DNA from: an uncultured Opitutia bacterium
GTDB taxonomy: Bacteria; Verrucomicrobiota; Verrucomicrobiia; Opitutales; Opitutaceae
Assembly: GCA_903830425.1 (NCBI GenBank)
Contig: CAIKTR010000088.1
Span: forward strand, 1 to 36,049
Direction of reading: 5' to 3'
DNA length: 36,049 nucleotides
Each line of letters starts with the position of its first letter. Positions within the stretch are counted from its first letter, which is position 1. Of this stretch, positions 25,778 to 33,092 are shown one piece after another. Below the pieces are notes generated by a model. The model saw only the letters and a program-made list of their open reading frames with translations. It did no database searches and had not been told where the DNA came from. The position numbers and the translations under genes were made by a program.

Positions 25778-27090
25778 ACTCGACCGAACACCTGGCGCCC
25801 CGGGGCGCCACCGCTCCGACGACTTCCGGCGGCTTCTACCAGCGTCTGACCCTCCGGGCCCTGGCGCAGATGCACCGCGGACAACTCCAACTCGTCCTGC
25901 CCGACGGGACGATCCATCGCCTGGGCCAACATGACCGCGCGCCGTGGCACGCCACCACCCGGGCGCCCGCCGCCCTGGTCATCCCGGAAACCGCGACGAT
26001 CCAGGTCCGCCGCCCCGCCTTCTTCGAGCAGTGCGTGCTGCACGGCGACATCGGTTTTGCCGAGGCCTTCATCGCCGGCGATTGGGAAACGCCCGATCTG
26101 GCCGCGGTCATCGCTTGGTTTGTGCTCAATGTCGACCGCTCGCCCTCGCTCTCTGGTTCCCGCGCGAAGGCGCTCGGGGTCAACCTGCTCCGCGCCGCCA
26201 ACCGGCTGGGTCACCTGATTCGCCCCAACTCCCGGAGCAAGGCCGTCCGGAACATCCGGGAGCACTACGACCTCTCCAACGATTTCTTTCGCCTCTGGCT
26301 CGACCCCTCGATGATGTATTCCGCCGCCCGCTGGGCGCGCCCCGAGTTCACGTTGGAGGAGGCGCAACGGGCGAAAAACGAATCGCTCTGCCAAAAGCTG
26401 CGGCTCACCGCCACGGATCACGTGCTCGAGATCGGCACCGGCTGGGGCGCCTGGAGCCTGCACGCGGCCCGGAACTTTGGCTGCCGCGTCACCACCCTGA
26501 CGCTCTCGCAGGAGCAGTACGATCTGGCGCGGCAACGCATCGCCGCCGCCGGCCTCGCCGACCGCATCGACGTGCGCCTGCAGGACTACCGGGATCTCCC
26601 CGCGGGCGAGCAGTACGACAAGCTCGTCTCGATCGAGATGCTGGAGGCCGTCGGCCATCGTTACCTCGAGGCGTGGTGTCGCGTCGCGGCCCGCGCCCTG
26701 AAACCCGACGGACTGATGGCGCTGCAGTACATCACCTGCGCCGACTCCCGCTACGAGGAACTCCGCCGCGGGGTGGACTTCATTCAGAAGCACATCTTTC
26801 CCGGCGGGCTGATCCTCTCGGTGAACCGGCTCAACGACCTGCTCGCCGCGACGGGAGGCTTTGTCCTCCACTCGCTCGAGGATCTGGGCCAGGACTACGC
26901 ACGCACGCTCCGTGTCTGGCGCGGGGAGTTCAACCGGCAGTCCGCGGCCGTGCAGGAGCTGGGGTTCGACGACCGCTTCCAGCGCAAGTGGAACTACTAC
27001 CTGTCCTACTGCGAAGCCGCCTTCGCCCTGCGCAACATCAGCGTCGTGCAAACCGTGCATACGCGCCCCAACAACCTGTCCTATTCCTGA
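25774..27090 (+). CDS. Cfa-like SAM-dependent fatty-acid methyltransferase
   Basis: A 438-residue member of the cyclopropane-fatty-acyl-phospholipid synthase family, which transfers a methyl group from SAM to the double bond of a membrane lipid acyl chain. The SAM motif is VLEIGTGWGAWSLHAA at 217-232. The conserved active-site Glu is in SIEMLEAVGHRYLEAW (Glu291) and a Tyr in LGQDYARTLRVW (Tyr375). Two bicarbonate ligands of E. coli Cfa, Cys139 and His266, correspond here to Ala184 (YSAARW) and Gln318 (MALQYIT). Such a site is seen in UfaA1/UfaM-type enzymes, which make methyl-branched rather than cyclopropane products. The alignment was made by eye. It is the fourth gene of the cluster. Confidence 0.93.
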   Translation: MNSTEHLAPRGATAPTTSGGFYQRLTLRALAQMHRGQLQLVLPDGTIHRLGQHDRAPWHATTRAPAALVIPETATIQVRRPAFFEQCVLHGDIGFAEAFIAGDWETPDLAAVIAWFVLNVDRSPSLSGSRAKALGVNLLRAANRLGHLIRPNSRSKAVRNIREHYDLSNDFFRLWLDPSMMYSAARWARPEFTLEEAQRAKNESLCQKLRLTATDHVLEIGTGWGAWSLHAARNFGCRVTTLTLSQEQYDLARQRIAAAGLADRIDVRLQDYRDLPAGEQYDKLVSIEMLEAVGHRYLEAWCRVAARALKPDGLMALQYITCADSRYEELRRGVDFIQKHIFPGGLILSVNRLNDLLAATGGFVLHSLEDLGQDYARTLRVWRGEFNRQSAAVQELGFDDRFQRKWNYYLSYCEAAFALRNISVVQTVHTRPNNLSYS

Positions 27091-27111
27091 ACCCGACGGC
27101 TCCCTCCTCTT

Positions 27112-27507
27112 ATGCTCTGGCTATTACGTTTTCTCTTTCTCGGCGTGCTTGGCGCGATGCTCTGGGTGACCACCCGGGCCAGCCTGCACCAGTCGATCTA
27201 CGCCATTCCGCGCGAGGTGCTCACGCATCCGTGGTTCCTGGCCACGCTCTTCGACGCCTACTGCGGCTTTCTCACCTTCTACCTCTGGCAGGCCTGGAAG
27301 GAGCAGAGCCTGGCGGCCCGGGTGCTGTGGTTCATCGCGGTCATGCTGCTGGGCAACCTGGCCATGGCGCTCTATGTGCTCGCCGAGCTTTTTCGCATCC
27401 GCACGTCCTCCGAGCTCGCCGAGGTCATCACCCGCCGCAATCCGGGACGGCTCCCGCTGCCGGCCGCGCTGGTCGCGGCCGCCTTGGCCGTCTATCTGCT
27501 GGCCTGA
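27112..27507 (+). CDS. small membrane protein, DUF1475-like
   Basis: A 131-residue protein with about four transmembrane helices. It resembles DUF1475 (LWVTTRASLHQSIYAIPREVL, then PWFLATLFDAYCGFLTFYLWQAWKEQ), a small family of unknown function found with lipid-modifying clusters. It follows the Cfa-like gene by 21 bp and is probably the last gene of the operon. No terminator was recognised in the 88 bp between it and the convergent tRNA. Confidence 0.75.
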   Translation: MLWLLRFLFLGVLGAMLWVTTRASLHQSIYAIPREVLTHPWFLATLFDAYCGFLTFYLWQAWKEQSLAARVLWFIAVMLLGNLAMALYVLAELFRIRTSSELAEVITRRNPGRLPLPAALVAAALAVYLLA

Positions 27508-27595
27508 ACGACAGCCTGCGTCTGGCACCCTCCGGTCAGCCCGCTGGCGGCCCACGGGGCGTGTTCCTAGGGGTGACGGACCGCTGCGGGCAAAC

Positions 27596-27683
27596 TGGCG
27601 GAGAGGGAGGGATTCGAACCCCCGGAGCCTTGCGGCTCAGCGGTTTTCAAGACCGCCGCGATAGACCACTCTGCCACCTCTCC
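27596..27683 (-). tRNA. tRNA-Ser (anticodon UGA)
   Basis: An 88-nt cloverleaf on the minus strand. The acceptor stem GGAGAGG (5' end at 27683) pairs with CCTCTCC, the discriminator is G, and CCA is encoded (27598-27596). The anticodon loop CTTGAAA gives UGA, which reads UCN serine codons, and the long variable arm expected of class II tRNA-Ser is present (GAGCCGCAAGGCTC). The T-loop is the standard GGTTCGAATCC. It is convergent with the lipid cluster. Confidence 0.97.
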
Positions 27684-27854
27684 GGACGAGCGCAGGTATT
27701 GCGACCGGCTCCGGAAATAGGAAGGCGATTGTCGCGCATGTTCAAGAAAGGACATTGCTGCAAAAAGCACACCCGGGTGAGCCCGGCCCACAAGCCCAGC
27801 CTGCCCGCGAGGCCCCACGCCCTGCTTTCGAGCGATACGTGCAAATAGTGCTCC

Positions 27855-27864
27855 AGTCTAGACT
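27855..27864. repeat. 10-bp perfect palindrome upstream of the histidine kinase gene
   Basis: AGTCTAGACT is a perfect palindrome 59 bp before the kinase start, in the 240-bp gap after the tRNA. It could be an operator for the two-component genes. The rest of this gap (27684-27923) shows no clear promoter; a weak TTGAAC on the minus strand may belong to the tRNA. Confidence 0.35.
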
Positions 27865-27923
27865 ACCGGATTTCCAGTAGTTTCCACCCTCGGAATAATT
27901 CTGATTCATGCGATATCGGCAGC

Positions 27924-28922
27924 ATGGACGCGGCGATTCTGAGTGCGATTCTGGCTGACGATCTCCCGGCTGTTCCGGCCATTGCCAGTCTGTTGACCGG
28001 TTTCGAGGCGGTCCTGTTCACGATGACGCAACAGCTGGTCCGCCTGGCGAGACAGACGGAAAACGAGCCCCAGCTGGGGCAACGGAAACTCCCTGAAGAG
28101 TTGGCAAGCGGAGGGGCCGCGACGCTCGCCGGTCCGGCGGGGGAGCGGGACGCGATACACGATGAGACCGTGTGGCGGGCCCGGATCGCGCAACTTGGCG
28201 AGTTGACGGCGGCGATCGCGCACGAGCTCCGGCAACCGCTCGCCGCCATGGCGCTGAGTGCCCAGGCGGCTCGCCATTATTCCTCGCCGACCCTGAGCCG
28301 GCGGGCGCTCGTCGGTGAATTGCTCGACGACATCATCCAGGCCGGCCGGCAAGCCGACGCGGTGGTCCAGCGACTGCAGGGCCTGCTGCGCCGCGAGCCG
28401 GTCCGCCAGGGTCCGGTCGATCTCAATGAGGTCGTAACGCTCACCCTGGTGTCGCTCCAGCGTGAGTTGGTCCTGAGTGGGGCGGGCTGCCGGGTCCAGT
28501 TGCAGGAGAATTTGCCGCGCGTGTCAGGCGATCCAGTCCAGCTCGGGCAGGTCGTGGCTCATTTGGTGGTCAATGCGTGTGACGCCATGGCGTCGGCCCC
28601 GGCCGCGGAACGCCTGGTCATGGTGCGCACCTGGCGTGGATCGGCGGGTGAGGCCTGTCTCGCGGTGGGGGACCGGGGAATGGGCCTGGCTCCGGAAGTG
28701 CGGGACACGCTGTTTCAGCCCGTGCCCACCGCCAAGCCGGGTCGGCTCGGTCTGGGCCTCGCCTACTGCCGGACCATCGCCGTGGCGCACGGCGGGACGA
28801 TCGCTGGTGAAAACCACCCGGACGGCCCTGGGTCCGTCTTCACGCTGACCTTGCCCGCACCGGTTCCAGCACCCGAGTCCTCCCCGCATGACCCCGCCGA
28901 GCACCATATTTATCGTGGATGA
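27924..28922 (+). CDS. soluble sensor histidine kinase (FixL/NtrB-like core)
   Basis: A 332-residue histidine kinase with no transmembrane segment. The dimerisation/phosphoacceptor helix carries His100 in ELTAAIAHELRQPLAAMAL. The ATP-binding lobe shows the N box HLVVNACDAM (Asn217), the G1 box VGDRGMGL (Asp250) and the G2 box GLGLAYC (about 275-282). The first 85 residues do not resemble a PAS or GAF sensor and look largely helical or low-complexity, so the input is unknown and might be another protein. The kinase core is of the type paired with FixJ-like regulators. Its 3' end overlaps the regulator gene by 35 bp, so the two are surely co-transcribed. Confidence 0.9.
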   Translation: MDAAILSAILADDLPAVPAIASLLTGFEAVLFTMTQQLVRLARQTENEPQLGQRKLPEELASGGAATLAGPAGERDAIHDETVWRARIAQLGELTAAIAHELRQPLAAMALSAQAARHYSSPTLSRRALVGELLDDIIQAGRQADAVVQRLQGLLRREPVRQGPVDLNEVVTLTLVSLQRELVLSGAGCRVQLQENLPRVSGDPVQLGQVVAHLVVNACDAMASAPAAERLVMVRTWRGSAGEACLAVGDRGMGLAPEVRDTLFQPVPTAKPGRLGLGLAYCRTIAVAHGGTIAGENHPDGPGSVFTLTLPAPVPAPESSPHDPAEHHIYRG

Positions 28923-29514
28923 CGATGTGCGCGTGCTGAAGGCGCTGCGTCACCTGCTCCAGACCGCGGGTTATGCCGTGCGGGACTTCGCTGCGCCGGA
29001 AATATTTCTCCGGCAACACGACCTGGCCCGTCCGGGCTGCGTGATCTGTGACATGGCGATGCCCGGCATGAACGGACTGGCGCTGCACCGGGCGCTCAAG
29101 GTCCAGGGGTGCCGGCGCCCCTTCATTTTTCTCACGGGCCACGGCACGATCCCGGGCTCGGTGCAGGCCATTCAGGAAGGAGCGGTCAGCTATCTCACCA
29201 AGCCGGTCGACGCCGCGGTCCTGTTCCCAACGCTGCGCACGGCGCTCCAGCGCGACGCGGAGGTGCGGGCCATGCAAGTGCAGCTCTCCTCCCTGACCGT
29301 GCGGGAGCGGGAGGTGCTGGCGCACATCGCCACGGGGCAACTCAACAAGCAGATTGCCGGCAGCTGCGGCGTGGCGGAGCGCACCATCAAGTTTCATCGG
29401 GCGAACCTCATGCGGAAACTCGGGCTCACCACGGCGGCCCGGCTGGGCGGCTGGGTGATCCAGTCCGGGTTGCTGGGCCCGGACTTGGCCCTGGGCGTCA
29501 AGGCCGTGTCGTAA
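28888..29514 (+). CDS. FixJ/NarL-family response regulator
   Basis: A 208-residue regulator. The receiver domain (about 5-125) has acidic pocket residues in FIVDDDVR, the phosphoacceptor Asp55 in CVICDMAMPGMNG, Thr83 and Lys105 (LTKPVDAA). A LuxR-type helix-turn-helix follows at about 134-190 (LTVREREVLAHIATGQLNKQIAGSCGVAERTIKFHRANLMRKL). Phosphorylation by the upstream kinase should promote DNA binding. Targets are unknown; the lipid cluster and regulator region upstream are candidates by location only. Confidence 0.95.
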   Translation: MTPPSTIFIVDDDVRVLKALRHLLQTAGYAVRDFAAPEIFLRQHDLARPGCVICDMAMPGMNGLALHRALKVQGCRRPFIFLTGHGTIPGSVQAIQEGAVSYLTKPVDAAVLFPTLRTALQRDAEVRAMQVQLSSLTVREREVLAHIATGQLNKQIAGSCGVAERTIKFHRANLMRKLGLTTAARLGGWVIQSGLLGPDLALGVKAVS

Positions 29515-29559
29515 GATGACGACGAGCCCGACACCGGACGGTTTGCGGCGGCGGGGTGG

Positions 29560-29578
29560 GGCGCCGACATTCGGCGCC
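29560..29578. repeat. 8-bp inverted repeat after the response regulator gene
   Basis: GGCGCCGA (29560-29567) and TCGGCGCC (29571-29578) pair perfectly around a 3-nt loop, 46 bp after the regulator stop, but no T-run follows. It may be an mRNA 3'-end stabiliser or chance pairing. The rest of the 175-bp gap to the next gene holds nothing I recognise. Confidence 0.3.
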
Positions 29579-29689
29579 GGCCGGCGATTTGAAATTGCCC
29601 CGGCTGCCGGTGCCGCCTTGGCTTTTGGCCGCGCGGGCGATCCTCTCCCGTCTCGGTTCCTTACCCCCAGCCCGATTCGCCCCCATCCC

Positions 29690-30448
29690 ATGCTAGAATT
29701 GTATTACGGCTTTTACGCGACCCGCCTCTATCTTCCCTGGTCGTCGCTCTCGCGGCGCTGGCGGAGATTCGCCCGCCGGGTCCGGGGGAAAAAAGACCGC
29801 TTCCTGCAGGAAGCCCGGCTGGCGCAGGTTTCGTGGCGGCAGTGCACGGCTCCGCGGACCGTCCGCGTCTGGGAGCATCGCAAGGAAAACGGCAACGTCC
29901 GGATCAGCGAGCTCGGCATCCTCGCCAATCTGGCACGGAACTGCGCGCCGGGGTCCGCGATATTTGAAATCGGCACCTTCGACGGCCGCACCAGCATCAA
30001 CCTGGCGATGAACTCGCCGGCGAGCTGCCCCGTGTACACCCTGGACCTGCCGCCGGATGTGGCGACCAAGTTTGCCATCGCCGAGGGCGAGCGGCACATG
30101 GTCGACAAGCCGCGCTCGGGCGCACGCTGCGAGCGATACCGCGACAGCCACCCGGAGGTCGTCAACCGGATCCACCAGCTGTACGGCGACTCGGCCGCCT
30201 TCGACTACACGTCCTACCGCGACTCTTGCTCGCTGGTGTTCGTGGATGGCTCGCACGCCTATGACTATGCCCTCTCCGATACGCGGGCGGCCATGAGCCT
30301 CGTGGCCCGGGGCGGGGTGATCATCTGGCATGACTATGGGATTTGGGAGGGCGTCAACCAGGCGCTGGAGGAACTGGAGGCGCGGGAGCAGCTGGGTTTG
30401 AAAAACATCCGCGGCACGAGTCTGGTGTACTGGCGCCGGCCGGACTAG
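29690..30448 (+). CDS. class I SAM-dependent methyltransferase (methyltransferase_24-like)
   Basis: A 252-residue protein. A basic N-terminal region (about 1-60, with SLSRRWRRFARRVRGKK) precedes a Rossmann-type methyltransferase domain with the SAM motif IFEIGTFDGRTSINLA at about 92-107 and acidic residues in LVFVDGSHAYDYALSDTRAA. RGGVIIWHDYGIWEG follows. This pattern fits the methyltransferase_24 group, which includes sugar and small-molecule O-methyltransferases. The start at 29690 was chosen because upstream sequence is low-complexity and the leader just before this ATG is pyrimidine-rich, as for other genes here. Substrate unknown. The DUF2851 gene follows 29 bp downstream. Confidence 0.82.
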   Translation: MLELYYGFYATRLYLPWSSLSRRWRRFARRVRGKKDRFLQEARLAQVSWRQCTAPRTVRVWEHRKENGNVRISELGILANLARNCAPGSAIFEIGTFDGRTSINLAMNSPASCPVYTLDLPPDVATKFAIAEGERHMVDKPRSGARCERYRDSHPEVVNRIHQLYGDSAAFDYTSYRDSCSLVFVDGSHAYDYALSDTRAAMSLVARGGVIIWHDYGIWEGVNQALEELEAREQLGLKNIRGTSLVYWRRPD

Positions 30449-30477
30449 CCCCGTGCGGGCCAAGCGAGGGGAGGCTC

Positions 30478-31710
30478 ATGAGCTGGCACCTGCTGCAACC
30501 GGAGGGGCGCCCGCCGCCGGCGGCCGGGGTGGCCGAGTTTCAGGGGCTCTACGGCGCGTACTCCTTCTCGGAAAAGCTGCTGCAGAAGATTTGGCTGCGG
30601 GGTGAGTTTGACCGTGCCAACCTGGTGACGCTGGACGGGCGGCGGCTGAGCGTCCGGCATCCGGGCAAATGGAACCTGCTCGGCGGACCGGATTTCAAGG
30701 GCGCCCGCCTGTCCTTTGATGGCGGGCCGGAGGTCACGGGCGAGGTGGAACTCCATCTGCGCGCGGAGAGCTGGGCGGAGCACGGGCATGCCGCCGACCG
30801 GGCCTACGACGGGGTGGTGCTGCATGTGGTGCTGTTCCCGCCGGACCCCGGGCATGTCACGCGGACCGCCCATGGCCAGAGCCTCGCCGTGCTGGCGCTC
30901 CTGCCGCTGCTGAATCACGATCTTGAGCAGTTTGCCGCAGAGGAGGCGGTGGAAGCGCTGGCCAATCGGCCGGCCTCGCGGATTCAGGATGAACTGGGCC
31001 GCCACTCCCGCGACGAATTGGCTGGGCTCCTCCGCCGCCATGCGGAGCGGCGCTGGCGACAGAAAGTGCATTTCGCGCAGGTGCGGGTGCAGCGTCTGGG
31101 TTGGGAGGCCGCCTGCCATCAGGCGGCCCTCGAGATCCTCGGCTATCGTTTCAACCGCGCCCCCATGCTGCGGCTCGCCGCCGCGTGGCCGCTTGGTCGC
31201 TGGGCGCAGGGCCGACTCGAGGTCGAACGACTGGTGGGTGCGGAGGAGACGGCCTGGAGCCTGCAAGGCGTCCGGCCGGCCAATCATCCCCGCCTCCGGC
31301 TGCGGCAATATGCGGCCTGGACCCAGGCGAGGGCGGATTGGCCGGCGCGACTGGCGACGCTCGGCCGGGTCTGGCCGGTCCTGCCGCTGGCAGCGACCAC
31401 CGGGACCACCCGGGCCACCCACCGCCTGGCGGCCCTGCGCCAGGGCCTGGCCATCGAAATCTGCGCGGCGGCGGTCGGGGGCACACGATTGGACAACCTG
31501 GTGTGCGACGGATTCCTCCCGCTGGTGGCCGCGGCGAGTGGTCGTGACCTGGGCGGGATGTGGTTTCACTGGTATCCCGGCGACTGGCCGCCAACCCTGC
31601 GGCGGGCCTTGCGCAATTTGGGCGCGACCGGCGGACGGGGTCAGCCGTTTGCCCATGGGCTGGGGCAGGGGTTATTCGGCTGGTTGCTGGAACAGGAGGC
31701 CCAGCGGTGA
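30478..31710 (+). CDS. DUF2851 family protein
   Basis: A 410-residue protein matching DUF2851, an uncharacterised family common in Bacteroidetes and Verrucomicrobia. The N-terminal half has IWLRGEFDRANLVTLDGRRLSVRHPGKWNLLGGPDFKGARL, a conserved block of the family, with ELHLRAESWAEHGHAADRAYDGVVLHVVLF after it. The C-terminal half ends in GFLPLVAAASGRDLGGMWFHWYPGDWPP. No signal peptide or membrane segment is seen. The ATG at 30478 has an excellent Shine-Dalgarno, GAGGGGAGG, 4 bp upstream, which sets the start and is unusual in this window. It ends 18 bp before the promoter of nusA. Confidence 0.88.
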   Translation: MSWHLLQPEGRPPPAAGVAEFQGLYGAYSFSEKLLQKIWLRGEFDRANLVTLDGRRLSVRHPGKWNLLGGPDFKGARLSFDGGPEVTGEVELHLRAESWAEHGHAADRAYDGVVLHVVLFPPDPGHVTRTAHGQSLAVLALLPLLNHDLEQFAAEEAVEALANRPASRIQDELGRHSRDELAGLLRRHAERRWRQKVHFAQVRVQRLGWEAACHQAALEILGYRFNRAPMLRLAAAWPLGRWAQGRLEVERLVGAEETAWSLQGVRPANHPRLRLRQYAAWTQARADWPARLATLGRVWPVLPLAATTGTTRATHRLAALRQGLAIEICAAAVGGTRLDNLVCDGFLPLVAAASGRDLGGMWFHWYPGDWPPTLRRALRNLGATGGRGQPFAHGLGQGLFGWLLEQEAQR

Positions 31711-31728
31711 GCGGGAAGGGACAGGGGC

Positions 31729-31758
31729 TTGACAAAATTTGGAGCGACTAGGTAGATT
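31729..31758 (+). promoter_or_regulatory. strong promoter of the nusA-infB operon
   Basis: A perfect -35 TTGACA (31729-31734) and -10 TAGATT (31753-31758) with 18-bp spacing lie between DUF2851 and nusA. Transcription would start near 31765, leaving a leader of about 70 nt that contains the paired hairpins. Confidence 0.75.
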
Positions 31759-31775
31759 GTCCGACTCACAAACCC

Positions 31776-31816
31776 TCACTTTCGAGAAAGTGGGCCCTGC
31801 GGCCCGCTTTTTTTTT
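31776..31816 (+). promoter_or_regulatory. nusA leader attenuator: antiterminator and intrinsic terminator sharing one arm
   Basis: The terminator is a 10-bp stem, AAAGTGGGCC (31787-31796) with GGCCCGCTTT (31801-31810, one G-T pair), a 4-nt loop and Ts to 31816. An upstream hairpin, CACTTT (31777-31782) with AAAGTG (31787-31792) around loop CGAG, uses the same AAAGTG arm, so only one can form. No open reading frame for a leader peptide lies in the leader. Together these features suggest control by premature termination. The trigger, possibly NusA itself, is inference. Confidence 0.7.
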
Positions 31817-31835
31817 CCCTTAATCACAACCTTTT

Positions 31836-33062
31836 ATGAGCAGCGAAATTCTTTCAGTCCTGGAATACATGGAGAAGGAGAAAGGTATTCCCCGTGCCGA
31901 CATGATCGCCACGATCGCCAACGCGCTTAAAACCGCGGCGCAAAAAGGAGTTAACTCCGGTCAGGAGCTGAAGATCGACATCAACCCGAAGAACGGCCAG
32001 CTCCATGCCTGGTCGCTGCTCAAGGTCGTCGATTCGGTCAGCAATCCCCGGGCCGAAATCCATGTCGAAAAGGCCCAGGTCGTGAAGCCGGGCGTGCTGA
32101 TCGGCGAGTTTGTGGAGAAGGAGATCGATCCGTCCACGCTGGGCCGCATCGCCGCCCAAACCGCCCGCCAGGCCGTCATGCAGCGCCTCCGCCAGTTCGA
32201 GAAGGACCGCATTTACGACGATTTCAAGGACCAGGTCGGCAACATCGTCACGGGCACCGTCCGCCGCCGCGAGCGCAACGACCTCTACGTCGACCTCGGC
32301 AAGGCGGAGGCCGTCATGCCCGGCAAGGAGCAGGTCCCCGGCGAGGAATACCAGCCGGGCGAGCGCATCCGCTGCCTGCTGCTCTCGATCGATTCGACCC
32401 CGCGCGGCCCCGAGATCATTCTCACGCGCGCCAGCCCGAAATTCGTCCGCCGCCTCTTTGAACTCGAGGTGACGGAGATCGCGGATGGCACGGTGAAGAT
32501 CGAGGCCTTTGCCCGCGAGCCCGGCTACCGCACCAAGATCGCGGTGACCAGCGCGGATCCCAAGGTGGATCCCGTCGGCGCGTGCGTCGGTGCGCGCGGC
32601 GCCCGCGTGAAGACCATTGTGCGCGAACTCGGCGGGGAGAAAATCGACATCATCCGCTATTATGCCGATCCGAAGGAGATGATCATCGAGGCGTTCAAGC
32701 CGGCCACGCCGCGCGAGATTTTGATCGACGACAAGAACCATCGGATCGTCCTCAAGGTCGCGACCGACGATCTGGCGATCGCGATCGGCCGCAAGGGCCA
32801 GAATGCCCGGCTAACCTCCCGCCTGATCGGCTGGCGCCTCGACATCGAGGAGTTCCATGCCGCCGGCGACGATCCGCGGGGCAACGCGATCGCGCTGCTG
32901 TTCAAGACCTACGAGTTCGACGCCGCCCTTTCCGGCCGGCTGGTCGACATGGGCATCAACTCCCCGGCGGCCTTCGAGGGCGTCGAGGCCGACGACCTGG
33001 TGAGCGCGGGCTTTACCGCCGAGGAAGCGCAGGGCATCATTGCGCGCGTCACGAAGAAATAA
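31836..33062 (+). CDS. nusA: transcription termination/antitermination factor NusA
   Basis: A 408-residue NusA. An N-terminal RNA-polymerase-binding domain (about 1-125) precedes an S1 domain (about 132-200: [29 protein letters not shown]), KH1 and KH2 (about 205-345, with [24 protein letters not shown] and [17 protein letters not shown]). A short C-terminal helical region ends [18 protein letters not shown]. It stimulates pausing and intrinsic termination and takes part in antitermination. No Shine-Dalgarno precedes ATG at 31836. Its own leader carries an intrinsic terminator, consistent with autoregulation. The usual rimP gene is absent upstream. Confidence 0.97.
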   Translation: MSSEILSVLEYMEKEKGIPRADMIATIANALKTAAQKGVNSGQELKIDINPKNGQLHAWSLLKVVDSVSNPRAEIHVEKAQVVKPGVLIGEFVEKEIDPSTLGRIAAQTARQAVMQRLRQFEKDRIYDDFKDQVGNIVTGTVRRRERNDLYVDLGKAEAVMPGKEQVPGEEYQPGERIRCLLLSIDSTPRGPEIILTRASPKFVRRLFELEVTEIADGTVKIEAFAREPGYRTKIAVTSADPKVDPVGACVGARGARVKTIVRELGGEKIDIIRYYADPKEMIIEAFKPATPREILIDDKNHRIVLKVATDDLAIAIGRKGQNARLTSRLIGWRLDIEEFHAAGDDPRGNAIALLFKTYEFDAALSGRLVDMGINSPAAFEGVEADDLVSAGFTAEEAQGIIARVTKK

Positions 33063-33092
33063 TCCCGGTATCCCCCCTCCGCCTACTACCTG

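Noticed and set aside
20698-27507. Photolyase or cryptochrome gene in the light-regulated block
   Set aside because: None of the genes between these positions resembles one; the nearest large flavoprotein is of the amine oxidase/desaturase type.
25944-27848. Long plus-strand frame crossing the Cfa-like gene, DUF1475-like gene and tRNA
   Set aside because: It is out of frame with both proteins and runs through a tRNA, so it cannot be a real gene.
27724-27849. Short frame after the tRNA (MFKKGHCCKKH and onward)
   Set aside because: No homology, no ribosome-binding site, and composition typical of intergenic DNA.
30478-31710. Possible rimP because of its place before nusA
   Set aside because: The product has 410 residues and matches DUF2851; RimP is about 150 residues with a different fold.
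31765-31835. Leader peptide in the nusA leader
   Set aside because: No start codon with an open frame precedes the hairpins.
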